Shown: piece after piece, positions 40,711-48,534 of the stretch
How positions within the stretch are numbered: the first letter of the stretch is position 1
How the letters are laid out: each line of letters starts with the position of its first letter
Source: Blastococcus sp. VKM Ac-2987
GTDB taxonomy: Bacteria > Actinomycetota > Actinomycetes > Mycobacteriales > Geodermatophilaceae
NCBI RefSeq assembly: GCF_026967805.1
Contig: NZ_JAPVBG010000002.1
Location: 1,190,238 to 1,254,237 of the forward strand
Direction: 5' to 3'
DNA: 64,000 bases
Notes under the pieces: model-generated
Database searches by the model: none
Told to the model about the DNA's origin: nothing
What the model saw: the letters and a program-made list of their open reading frames with translations, nothing else
Translations under genes and position numbers: made by a program

Positions 40711-41751
40711 ATGAGCCGACCCCGCCCGCTGGTCCCGCGCGGCGATCCGGCCGACACCGTGCGGGTGGTGGGCGAGTTCGGCGTGATCGCCCGCGTGCTG
40801 GCCCGGTCCGGGACCGCCGCGGCGGCCGACGTCGGGCCCGGGGACGACGCGGCCGTGGTTCGCACGCCCGACCAGCGGGTCGTCGTCACCACCGACGTCC
40901 TCGTGGAGGGCCGCCACTTCCGGCGGGACTGGTCCTCCGCCGAGGACGTCGGGCACAAGGCGGCGGCCGCCAACCTGGCCGACGTCGCGGCGATGGGGGG
41001 CCGGACCACCGCGCTGGTCGTCGGGCTCGCCTGCCCGGCCGACACGCCCACCAGCTGGCTGGAGGGCGTCGCGACCGGACTCGCCGACGAGTGCGCCCCG
41101 CTGGGTGCCGCCGTCGTCGGAGGGGACACCGTGGCCGCTGCGCCGGACAGCGCCGGCGTCGTCCTGTCGGTCACCGCCCTCGGCGACCTGGCGGGCCGGG
41201 CGCCGGTGCTGCGCTCCGGCGCCCGGCCGGGGCACGTGATCGCGCTGGCCGGCCGCCTCGGGTGGTCGGCGGCCGGCCTGGCGGTGCTGCGCCGCGGCTT
41301 CTCCAGCCCGCTGGCCGTCGTGGCGGCGCACCGGCGGCCGACCCCGCCCTACGCGGCCGGGCCGGCGGCCGCCGACGCCGGCGCCACCGCGATGTGCGAC
41401 GTGAGCGACGGTCTGCTGGCCGACGCCGAGCACATCGCGAGCGCCAGCGGCGTGGTGCTGGACCTCGATCGCGCCGCCCTGGCGCAGGCGTGCCTGGAGC
41501 CGGTCGGCCCGCTGCAGCAGGTGGGCTCGGCGCTCGGGGTGGACCCGATGGCGTGGGTGCTCACCGGCGGGGAGGACCACGCCCTGCTGGCGACGTTCCC
41601 GCGGAAGGTGCCGCTGCCGGAGGGGTGGACGGCGATCGGGGTGGTCCGCCAGGGCAAGCCGGGGCCGGGGGTCCGGGTGGACGGTGTGGCCGCGGCGGAT
41701 GCGCTGCTGTCGGTGGGAGCGGAGAAGGCGGGGCATGTCCACTTCGGCTGA
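40711..41751 (+). CDS. thiL: Thiamine-monophosphate kinase
   Basis: ThiL phosphorylates thiamine monophosphate to the active diphosphate. The 346-residue PurM/AIRS-fold protein has GEFGVIARV near 17, DVGPGDDAAVVRTPDQRVVVTTD near 38, GHKAAAANLADVAAMGG near 82, VGGDTVAA near 137 and CDVSDGLLADAEHIA near 230, the usual family signatures. The ATG at 40711 is used; an upstream in-frame extension is possible but weak. The gene following thiL in M. tuberculosis (ung) is replaced here by an acetyltransferase that overlaps thiL by 17 bases. Confidence 0.94.
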   Translation: MSRPRPLVPRGDPADTVRVVGEFGVIARVLARSGTAAAADVGPGDDAAVVRTPDQRVVVTTDVLVEGRHFRRDWSSAEDVGHKAAAANLADVAAMGGRTTALVVGLACPADTPTSWLEGVATGLADECAPLGAAVVGGDTVAAAPDSAGVVLSVTALGDLAGRAPVLRSGARPGHVIALAGRLGWSAAGLAVLRRGFSSPLAVVAAHRRPTPPYAAGPAAADAGATAMCDVSDGLLADAEHIASASGVVLDLDRAALAQACLEPVGPLQQVGSALGVDPMAWVLTGGEDHALLATFPRKVPLPEGWTAIGVVRQGKPGPGVRVDGVAAADALLSVGAEKAGHVHFG

Positions 41752-42265
41752 GCGGGTGCTGCGTGACGGGTCGGTGGTCCGGCTGCGTCCGCTGCCCTAC
41801 GACGACCCGCTGGCGCAGGAGATGGTCGAGGCGGTGCAGCAGGAGTACGTGACCCGGTACGGCGGCCGGGACGCGGCCGTCGTCGACCCGGCGGAGTTCC
41901 TGCCGCCGGTCGGGCTCTTCCTGGTCGCGGAGGTGGCCGGGGAGGCCGCGGGCTGCGGCGCGTGGCGGGTCTACCCGCCCGGCGGCGTCGAGATCAAGCG
42001 GGTGTACGTGGGGCCGGGGTTCCGCCGCCGCGGGCTGGCGCAGGTGCTCATGGCGGAGCTCGAGTCCACCGCCGCGCTGGCCGGCCACCGGTCGGTGGTG
42101 CTGAACACCGGGCAGAAGCAGCCCGAGGCGGTCGCCCTGTACCGGGAGCTGGGCTACGTCCCCGTTCCGGGTTACGGGGTGTACGCGTGCGCGCCGGACG
42201 CGGTGTTCCTCGGCAAGGATCTTGCTCCGCTGGTGGACGAGGAGGAGGCGACGTGGGCATCGTGA
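41735..42265 (+). CDS. GNAT-family N-acetyltransferase
   Basis: A 176-residue GCN5-type acetyltransferase. The acetyl-CoA P-loop is VYVGPGFRRRGLAQVLM near 90, with LFLVAEVAGEAAGCGAWRV before it and the closing strand LNTGQKQPEAVALYRELGYVPVPGYG after it. The substrate is unknown. It starts inside the end of thiL, 17 bases before that stop, and overlaps the kinase-like gene by 13 bases, so all three are one translation unit. Confidence 0.88.
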   Translation: MSTSAERVLRDGSVVRLRPLPYDDPLAQEMVEAVQQEYVTRYGGRDAAVVDPAEFLPPVGLFLVAEVAGEAAGCGAWRVYPPGGVEIKRVYVGPGFRRRGLAQVLMAELESTAALAGHRSVVLNTGQKQPEAVALYRELGYVPVPGYGVYACAPDAVFLGKDLAPLVDEEEATWAS

Positions 42266-42879
42266 CGATCTCGGCCCCCTACGGCGCCGCGGGTCCGGAG
42301 GTGGGGCCCGCGGTCGCCGCGCGGCTCGGTCTCCCGTTCCACGACCGGGCGATCCCGGCGCAGGTGGCCGGCCGGCTCGGCGTCCCGGTGGAGGAGGCCG
42401 AGGCCAACGACGAGACCGTCGTCCGCGGGCTGTGGCGCCTGGTGGAGTCGCTGGGGACCATGCCCGACCCGGTGGGCGCCGTGGTGCCGGGGGCGCCGCT
42501 GCCCGACGCCCGGGCCTACCGGGACCAGACCGAACGCGTCCTGGCCGAGATCGCGGCCGGCGACGGCGGGGTGGTGCTCGGCCGGGCCGGGGCGATGGTG
42601 CTGCGGGACCGGACCGACGCGCTGCACGTCCGGCTCGACGGCCCGCGCGACCGGCGGCTGGCCGCCGCGGTGGCGCGGTCCGGGCGGCCCCGCGACGAGG
42701 TGGCGAGCGAGATGGCGGCCAACGACCGGGCCCGGGAGGCGTACGTGCGGCACTTCTACCGCGTCGACCCGGCTGCGGCGGCTCACTACCACGTGGTCGT
42801 CGACGCCACCGCGCTGCCGCTGGACACGGTCGTGGACATCGTCGTGACCGCCGCGAGGGGACGCGGGCTCGGGCGATGA
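42253..42879 (+). CDS. Cytidylate kinase-like family protein
   Basis: A 208-residue P-loop protein of the cytidylate kinase-like type (Cytidylate_kin2). The start VTISAPYGAAGPEVGPAVAARLGLPFHDR replaces a classic GxxGxGKS with the family's YGxxG pattern. GGVVLGRAGAMVLRD, LHVRLDGPRDRRLAA and NDRAREAYVRHFYRVDPAAAAHYHVVVDAT follow. The substrate is not known to be CMP in this family. The GTG at 42253 lies in the tail of the acetyltransferase gene. Confidence 0.8.
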   Translation: MGIVTISAPYGAAGPEVGPAVAARLGLPFHDRAIPAQVAGRLGVPVEEAEANDETVVRGLWRLVESLGTMPDPVGAVVPGAPLPDARAYRDQTERVLAEIAAGDGGVVLGRAGAMVLRDRTDALHVRLDGPRDRRLAAAVARSGRPRDEVASEMAANDRAREAYVRHFYRVDPAAAAHYHVVVDATALPLDTVVDIVVTAARGRGLGR

Positions 42880-42891
42880 TGCTCCCGCGGC

Positions 42892-42916
42892 CGGCACTCG
42901 GCACTCGGCACTCGGC
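42892..42916. repeat. Short tandem repeat, three copies of GGCACTC
   Basis: Three 7-bp units follow the kinase-like gene. The 223-base gap 42880-43102 holds only this, an ill-defined GC-rich stretch and the terminator near its end; no gene is seen. Confidence 0.55.
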
Positions 42917-43045
42917 TGCGACGCCGCGGCGCTGCACCGGCTGCGGGAGGCGGGGGCCCGCCGGATGTCCGGAGCGGGGCTCCGGCAGTGGCGGCCCGGT
43001 GAGGTGGGCGAGGGCCGACCCGGATGACCGGCACCGCCGGACGTG

Positions 43046-43088
43046 CGGTGGCGGGGTCCCCGAGTCTGCTCTCGGGACCCCGCCACCG
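43046..43088. terminator. Hairpin between the kinase-like gene and the convergent secreted hydrolase
   Basis: A 15-bp perfect stem (CGGTGGCGGGGTCCC and complement) with a 13-base loop lies 15 bases past the stop of the minus-strand hydrolase. It is likely its terminator and perhaps that of the plus-strand operon too. Confidence 0.7.
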
Positions 43089-43102
43089 TCACTCGGTCGC
43101 GC

Positions 43103-45295
43103 TCAGGCTCCAGACCTGGAGTAGTCGAGCCAGGTGTCCTCCAGAGGCTGTTCACCGATCCCGGGCACCTCGTAGTTGCACACGCCCTGCGGGAAGACCT
43201 CCCGCAGCCGGTCGAGCTGGCCCTCGGTCAGTGACTCGACGTAGTCCGCGGCCTCCACCGGCTTCAACGCACACTTGATGATGTCGTCGGCGACCGGTGC
43301 ACCCGCCGCGATGCGCGGGTCGGCATGGGCCGGGTACAGCTCGCCGCAAACGCCGGATCCTTCATAGGGGATCGGCTGGACGATCTTCCAGTCGTACGGG
43401 GTCCAGCAGGTGTCCACGGCCTCGTCGGGCTTGTTCTGGACGACCTTCTCCGCGGCGCTCGCCGCAGAGGTGTCCGCAGTGATGGCGCGCAACCACTCGT
43501 CCATCACGCGGACCGCCTCCGGTGCGCGCGAGGGCAGCACGCTCGGCCCTTCTTCGACCCAGATGACCTGGTTGTCGGCGTGGCCGTTGGCCTCGATGAG
43601 CCGCTCCCGGACGGAGAAGGACCGGACGAAGTCGTGGATGTCCGGGTTCAGGTCGGTGTAGCTGCGCAGGTCGATGATGGGCAATGTGGCGAGTCCACCG
43701 CCGCCGCTGTTGACCCGCCCGGTGGCGTACGCGAGCTCGAGCGCCTGTGCGTCGGCAACGGTTCGCTCAGCCACGTAGTTGGCGTCGATGTCGAACCCGC
43801 CGACCAGCTCGTTGAACTCGACGAACTGCTCGAAGCTGATCACTCCCTGATTGAGAGCTTCGAGCCCGTACTGCACTCCGACGTTGTCCAACAGCCCGGG
43901 TGCGAACCCGGTTCCGGGGTCCGTGCCGAGCACGTTGATCCAGTCATCCTGGAGTGTGCAGCGCACGCCGTCGGGGTTCGTCACGGGATCGTAGATGAGC
44001 TCCTCCGGGATAGCCGGGTTACAGCTCTGCGGGAGGATGTAGCCGATTTCGAAGCCCACACCACTGAACGTTTCTCTCGGTGCCGACCACTCCTCGGGGC
44101 ACACGTCCCACGTCCCGAAGCCGCTGACTGCGGTCATCTGCTCCGGTGACCACGGCTGTTCGCTCGCCGCGAATGCGCGCTCCAGGAGCCCACAGTCCGA
44201 GGCGGGCCCGATAAGCGATGCAACGTCGGCGTAGCTGCACAGCGGAATGATCCCATCGAGGATCCCGGGGTAGTTCTGGGCGACCAGATGCACCTGCATC
44301 GCCCCGCCGGAGCACCCGTACCCGATCGTGTAGTCCTCAGCGCCGAAGGACTCGATGAAGTGTTCCTTGACCATCATCGCTGTCTCGGCCGACGTCACGT
44401 CGTTGCATCGGTTGCCGAACACGTTCTGGGACGACGAAGCCACGGCGAAGCCCGGCTCGAGGAGGTCCGCGTTCAGCACACCGCCGGTGCTGGCGCCCTG
44501 GTGGAAGCCGGCGTTGCAGCCGCCGCCGAAGGTGTAGACGAGCCGGCCGTTCCAGCCTGGCGTCGAGGTCCACGGGTCCGGTGCCGGCTCCCCCGGCGAG
44601 TGCAGGAAGGCGATCTCGTAGACCGCGCGGTTGATGGTGCCGGTCTCGCGCCGCACGATGGAGTCGACGGTGTCGCCCTCGATGGTGGTAGTCCGTGCCA
44701 GGTCGTCCGGCCGTGGTCCGGCCGGATCGAACGGCTCGAAGGCCTCCGTCGCCGAGGACAGGTAGAAGTACTCGACCTTCGTCTCCGCGCTGCAGTCGTC
44801 GTCGAGCGGGGGTCCGAGACCGAAGGCTTCAGTCTCACAGAGGAACGGCTCCTGGTGCGGCCCGGAGAAGACCGGCCCGGTGATCGGATGGTTGGTCAGC
44901 TCCATCGTCGCGGTCGGGCGGCCGTTGCCCCGGCCGTCGGCCCTGACCTGCAGCGTGTTCTTGCCGACCGACAGGCCCTCGACCAGCCCCACCAGCCTGC
45001 GGGGGTCTTCAGGTGCGGGTGCGAACGCGTCACTGATGTCCCTCCCGTCGACGGACACGTGCACTTGGTGGGCTGGCACGGTGGGGGGCACGGCGATCGC
45101 GACCAGCACCTCCCCGCCGGTCACGTACTCAGGCTCCGTCGACAACGTCGTGACCTCGAACTCGTTCGCGGACGGTTCATTCTGCCGCGGCGGTCCCGCA
45201 TGCGCTGTGGACACTCCGACCAAAGCAGAACTCACCGACAGTGCGGCGAAAAGCGCCAGGATTTTCCCCCGTCGGCGCACACCGGACACGTGCAT
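43103..45295 (-). CDS. Secreted DUF6351/tannase-like alpha/beta hydrolase
   Basis: A 730-residue exported protein. The signal peptide has RRRGK, a hydrophobic core and an AHA cleavage site near residue 33. An N-terminal Ig-like domain (about 45-150) precedes a catalytic alpha/beta-hydrolase region. The nucleophile is probably Ser329 in YGCSGGAMQVHL, with neighbouring Cys328 as in tannases and feruloyl esterases. FGGGCNAGFHQGA precedes it, and several other Cys (CNDVTS, PLCSYA, SDCGLL, DVCPEEW) suggest disulfides. The length and Cys content fit DUF6351; the substrate is unknown, perhaps an aromatic or aliphatic ester. GC is clearly lower than around it: the 60 bases from 44341 hold 35 G/C. The ATG at 45295 follows GGGGCAGGT. 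Remnants of two insertion sequences lie immediately upstream, which suggests acquisition by transfer. Confidence 0.8.
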   Translation of the reverse strand: MHVSGVRRRGKILALFAALSVSSALVGVSTAHAGPPRQNEPSANEFEVTTLSTEPEYVTGGEVLVAIAVPPTVPAHQVHVSVDGRDISDAFAPAPEDPRRLVGLVEGLSVGKNTLQVRADGRGNGRPTATMELTNHPITGPVFSGPHQEPFLCETEAFGLGPPLDDDCSAETKVEYFYLSSATEAFEPFDPAGPRPDDLARTTTIEGDTVDSIVRRETGTINRAVYEIAFLHSPGEPAPDPWTSTPGWNGRLVYTFGGGCNAGFHQGASTGGVLNADLLEPGFAVASSSQNVFGNRCNDVTSAETAMMVKEHFIESFGAEDYTIGYGCSGGAMQVHLVAQNYPGILDGIIPLCSYADVASLIGPASDCGLLERAFAASEQPWSPEQMTAVSGFGTWDVCPEEWSAPRETFSGVGFEIGYILPQSCNPAIPEELIYDPVTNPDGVRCTLQDDWINVLGTDPGTGFAPGLLDNVGVQYGLEALNQGVISFEQFVEFNELVGGFDIDANYVAERTVADAQALELAYATGRVNSGGGGLATLPIIDLRSYTDLNPDIHDFVRSFSVRERLIEANGHADNQVIWVEEGPSVLPSRAPEAVRVMDEWLRAITADTSAASAAEKVVQNKPDEAVDTCWTPYDWKIVQPIPYEGSGVCGELYPAHADPRIAAGAPVADDIIKCALKPVEAADYVESLTEGQLDRLREVFPQGVCNYEVPGIGEQPLEDTWLDYSRSGA

Positions 45296-45337
45296 ACCTG
45301 CCCCTTCCCACCGCGACCGCCTGGTCATGTCAGAGAC

Positions 45338-45554
45338 TCACGTAGGCGCGCCGAGCCTCCTCACCTCGCTCCGCAGCGTCAAGAGGGTGGCGAACAAACG
45401 CACCGCACTCACCGATGATCCGCCACGCAATCTCCGGGCAAGCGTCTTTGTTGTCTTTCGGGCCGCTGACCGCTCGTTGGAGTACCCGTCGTGGGCTTCT
45501 TTGTGGTGTCTTGTGGTCCAGCCCGGAGTGCAACCTGTGAAATTGCAGGCGCAT
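45338..45554 (-). pseudogene. IS3-family transposase (OrfB) C-terminal remnant
   Basis: The minus strand reads LQFHRLHSGLDHKTPQ and then, after a one-base shift, EAHDGYSNERSAA, the end of the IS3 OrfB integrase domain (family pattern RLHSGLxxxTPQEVHDxY). A single inserted A after the CAA codon breaks the frame. Only the last 30 or so residues of the transposase are present, so the element is dead. It abuts the ISL3 remnant at about 45555. Confidence 0.72.
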
Positions 45555-45559
45555 TGAGA

Positions 45560-46093
45560 TCAACCATGCTCGATCTCGAAGAGCCTCTTGTCGATGATGG
45601 CGGTCCTCGAGGACAGCCGGATGTGCTCGTCGACCCGATCGGTTTTCACCCCGCCGGCCGGTCACCCGCGCCCAGCAGGTCGGTGGCGGCGGCGGTCACG
45701 GCGCTCAACACCGTGCCCCAGGCGACTCCTGGCCGACGAGCCGGCGCTGAGACCGGTGTGTCGTCATGACGCGAGCCGGCCACGGCCCACGCCACCGCGC
45801 GGGTGGTGAGCTCGGCCCGAGGGCCGGCGTAGGGGTGGGCTTCGGTCCAGGTCGACCGCGGGCAGCCCTGGTCCGCGCAGCGCCAGATCCGCTTGCGCCG
45901 ACGGACCAGGACCGGGCGACAGGAGCAGGGAGCGTCGTGCAGCAGCTGCACCCGCCGCCCGTGCCCGACCGCGACGATCCCGCAGTCCGGGCAGCCGGTC
46001 ATCGTCCATCGGTTCCACATCCACATCCACGGTCAGCGGCTCGGCGTCCCGGCCGGTCACGGCCAGGAGGTGGACACCGTCGACACCGAACAA
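45560..46093 (-). pseudogene. ISL3-family transposase remnant, frameshifted and truncated
   Basis: Three reading-frame pieces on the minus strand line up as an ISL3 transposase. MFGVDGVHLLAVTGRDAEPL is the N-terminus; a shift near 46000 leads to TGCPDCGIVAVGHGRRVQLLHDAPC with the zinc-finger CPDC and CxC, then RRKRIWRCADQGCP and the HTH. A second shift near 45650 leads to VKTDRVDEHIRLSS, the start of the DDE domain, which stops at 45560. The rest of the transposase is missing. No terminal inverted repeats were identified. Confidence 0.75.
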
Positions 46094-46489
46094 GTCATCG
46101 GCCCGGACGCACCGAAGCGCCGGACCAGCGCGTGGAGTCGAGCACGCGAGGCCTCGAGGAACGGAGTTGCTTGGTCGCTCCCGATCCGGAAGGCCTCGAC
46201 CTCGTCCACGGCCCGTCACGCCGACGATCAACCCGGCCACCCAAGCTCGACTGGAAAGAGCCGCGGCCTGTGGCCGGCACCACCACCGGCTCAGCCACCA
46301 GGCACCGGGCTGACGCATGCGCCGGCTGCGCGACGGTGGCCTGCAGTGGACCCATCCCGGGTGGTGAGCGACTGCGGTCGAACGGGGGCCAGCGGCTGGG
46401 AAGCCGCCGACCCGATGCTCGGCAGACCGCTGCGCCCGCGAGAGGAGCCGGCGCCCTCGTGAGCGCCCGGCCGGCGTCCGGGCACACGA
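46094..46489. other. Non-coding stretch between the ISL3 remnant and the rpmB terminator
   Basis: About 400 bases contain open frames in several phases but none with a recognisable protein, start signal or family motif. It is probably decayed DNA belonging to the same foreign segment. Nothing else is seen. Confidence 0.5.
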
Positions 46490-46522
46490 AGAACCCCGGA
46501 GGTCGGAGACCTCCGGGGTTCT
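46490..46522 (-). terminator. Terminator of rpmB
   Basis: A perfect 15-bp stem (AGAACCCCGGAGGTC and complement) with a GGA loop lies 27 bases after the rpmB stop. Confidence 0.8.
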
Positions 46523-46549
46523 GTCGTCAGTGGGGGCGGGCCCCTCAGC

Positions 46550-46741
46550 TCAGGCGCGAACGACCTTGCCGGCGCGGATGCACGAGGTGCACGCGTTGAT
46601 CCGGCGACGGTTGCCGGGGGCGATCAGCGCCCGCACGGACTGGATGTTCGGGTTCCAACGGCGCGGCGTGCGGCGGTGCGAGTGCGACACCGACATACCG
46701 AAACCGGGGCCCTTGCCACACACATCGCAGTTGGCAGCCAC
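46550..46741 (-). CDS. rpmB: 50S ribosomal protein L28 (zinc-binding form)
   Basis: The 63-residue ribosomal protein has the L28 sequence MAANCDVCGKGPGFGMSVSH, SHRRTPRRWNPNIQSVRA and RRRINACTSCIRAG. Cys pairs CDVC and CTSC are intact, so this is the C+ zinc form; bacteria that respond to zinc starvation usually keep a C- paralogue under Zur control elsewhere. The GTG at 46741 is standard for this gene. It is divergent from the fakA-like gene. Confidence 0.95.
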   Translation of the reverse strand: MAANCDVCGKGPGFGMSVSHSHRRTPRRWNPNIQSVRALIAPGNRRRINACTSCIRAGKVVRA

Positions 46742-46913
46742 GGTTGATCACTCCCAGAAAGAATCGTTCACAGCGGCGGGGCAAGGCAGCACCCGCATCA
46801 AGACCGTCCAGCAGTCTAACCGTTCCTCGGACCGGACGTCGCGGTGCCCTCCGGACGACCCCCTGCGAGCGGCAGGGAGGTGCGTGATGGTCGGTCGTGT
46901 CGGTGCGGGTGGG

Positions 46914-46919
46914 TAGCCT
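46914..46919 (+). promoter_or_regulatory. -10 box of the fakA-like gene, leaderless spacing
   Basis: TAGCCT ends 7 bases before the GTG at 46927. This favours that start over in-frame GTGs at 46897-46909, which would lie upstream of or inside the promoter. Confidence 0.55.
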
Positions 46920-46926
46920 GCCACCC

Positions 46927-48534
46927 GTGCTGCTGGCGCTGGATGACGCCGCGGTCGGTCAGTGGTGCCGGGCCGCGGTCGAGGCGCTGTCCGACTCCCG
47001 GGGCCGGCTCGACGACCTGAACGTCTTCCCGGTGCCCGACGGGGACACCGGCACCAACCTGCTGCACACCGCGGAGGGTGCCCGCGCCGCGCTCGACGCG
47101 GCCGGCGAGGGCGAGTCCGCCTGGGCCGTCGTCGCCCGGGGCGCGGTCCTCGCCGCGCACGGCAACTCCGGCACGATCCTCGCCCAGCTCCTGCGCGGCC
47201 TCGCCGACCAGCTGGCCGACCAGCCCCCGGCCGACGGGCCCGCCTTCGCCGGCGCGCTGCGGAAGGCCGCGGAGAGCGCCTACTCCGCCGTCGCCGACCC
47301 GGAGGAGGGCACCTTCCTCACCGTCGCCCGGGCGAGCGGGGAGGCGGCCGTGGCCGCCGTCGACGAGGGTCGCACCACGCTCGCCGACGTCGTCCTCGCC
47401 GCCGCCGACGGCGCCCGCGCCGCCCTGGAGCGCACCCCCGGCCAGCTCGCCGTCCTGCGCGAGGCCGGCGTCGTCGACGCCGGCGGCGCCGGGCTGTCGC
47501 TGGTCCTCGACGCCCTCGTGCGCACCGTCACCGGCGTCCAGCCGGTCCGGCCGGCCCTGGACGGTCCCGACCGGCACCGCCGGCGCCACGGCTCCGAGCA
47601 CGCACCGCACCAGCCCCCGCCCGGCCCCGGCAGCGAGGTCCAGTACCTGCTCGCCGACGCCGACGAGACCTCCGTCGCCCGGCTGCACGAGCGGCTGGCC
47701 GCGCTCGGGGACAGCCTCGTCGTCGTCGGCGTGGACACCCCGACCGGCCGGGAGTGGAACGTCCACGTCCACGTCTCCGACGTCGGCGCCGCCATCGAGG
47801 CCGGCATCGAGGCCGGGCGCCCGCACCGCATCTCGGTCACCCCGCTCGCGCCGGTGCGCCCGGCCGCACCGGTCCCCGGGCGGCGGTCGGTGGTCGCCGC
47901 CGTGCACAGCGAGGGCCTCGCCGAGCTCTTCCGGGCGGAGGGCGTCGGCGTGGTCGTCTGCGACGCCGACGGCGTGACCGAGGACGACCTGTTCGACGAG
48001 ATCGTCGCCTCCGGCGGGCAGGAGGTCATCGTCCTGCCGAACGACGCCGGTCTGCTGCCGGTCGCCTCCCGGGCGGCCACCCGCGCCCGCGAGGCCGGTG
48101 GTCGCGAGATCGCCGTGGTGCCCACCCGCTCCCCGGTGCAGGGGCTGGCCGCCGTGGCCGTCGCGGAGGCCGGGCGGCGCTTCGGGGACGACGTCATCGC
48201 CATGGCCGAGGCCGCCGCCGCCACCCGCTGGGCCGAGCTGACCGTCGCCGACCAGGAGGCCCTCACCTCCGCCGGCCGCTGCCGGCCGGGCGACGTCCTG
48301 GGCTCCGCGGAGGGCGACGTCGTCGTCATCGGCGCCGAGCCGGCCGCCGTCGCCTGCGACCTGCTGGACCGGCTGCTCTCCGCCGGAGGGGAGATGGCCA
48401 CCCTGGTCGTCGGCCCCGCCGAGGCGCTCGGCGACGCGGTGTGCCGCCACCTCTCGACGGCGCACCCCACCATCGAGGTGGTCCGCTACGGCGGCGGCCC
48501 GAGCTCGCTGCTCCTGCAGATCGGGGTCGAGTGA
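46927..48534 (+). CDS. DAK2-domain fusion protein (FakA/YloV-like)
   Basis: A 535-residue cytosolic protein. The N-terminal DhaL-type ATP-binding domain has NVFPVPDGDTGTNLLHT near 33 (Mg-binding Asp residues) and AAHGNSGTILAQLLRG near 77. The middle and C-terminal parts match the YloV/FakA extension (VVVGVDTPTGREWNVHVHV near 265, EVIVLPNDAGLLP near 366). FakA with FakB (DegV) phosphorylates fatty acids. The C-terminus also carries the VVRYGGGPSSLLLQIGVE end common in actinobacterial members. recG overlaps its stop, the same pairing as mycobacterial Rv2974c-recG. Confidence 0.87.
   Translation: MLLALDDAAVGQWCRAAVEALSDSRGRLDDLNVFPVPDGDTGTNLLHTAEGARAALDAAGEGESAWAVVARGAVLAAHGNSGTILAQLLRGLADQLADQPPADGPAFAGALRKAAESAYSAVADPEEGTFLTVARASGEAAVAAVDEGRTTLADVVLAAADGARAALERTPGQLAVLREAGVVDAGGAGLSLVLDALVRTVTGVQPVRPALDGPDRHRRRHGSEHAPHQPPPGPGSEVQYLLADADETSVARLHERLAALGDSLVVVGVDTPTGREWNVHVHVSDVGAAIEAGIEAGRPHRISVTPLAPVRPAAPVPGRRSVVAAVHSEGLAELFRAEGVGVVVCDADGVTEDDLFDEIVASGGQEVIVLPNDAGLLPVASRAATRAREAGGREIAVVPTRSPVQGLAAVAVAEAGRRFGDDVIAMAEAAAATRWAELTVADQEALTSAGRCRPGDVLGSAEGDVVVIGAEPAAVACDLLDRLLSAGGEMATLVVGPAEALGDAVCRHLSTAHPTIEVVRYGGGPSSLLLQIGVE

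Noticed and set aside
42880-43102. A hidden small gene in the gap before the secreted hydrolase
   Set aside because: Open frames there are short, have no start signal and resemble no known family. The gap holds a short tandem repeat and a terminator.
45766-46599. Plus-strand frame across the IS remnants and the rpmB region
   Set aside because: No recognisable motif. It runs through the transposase remnant and the rpmB terminator in the wrong sense, so it is treated as chance.
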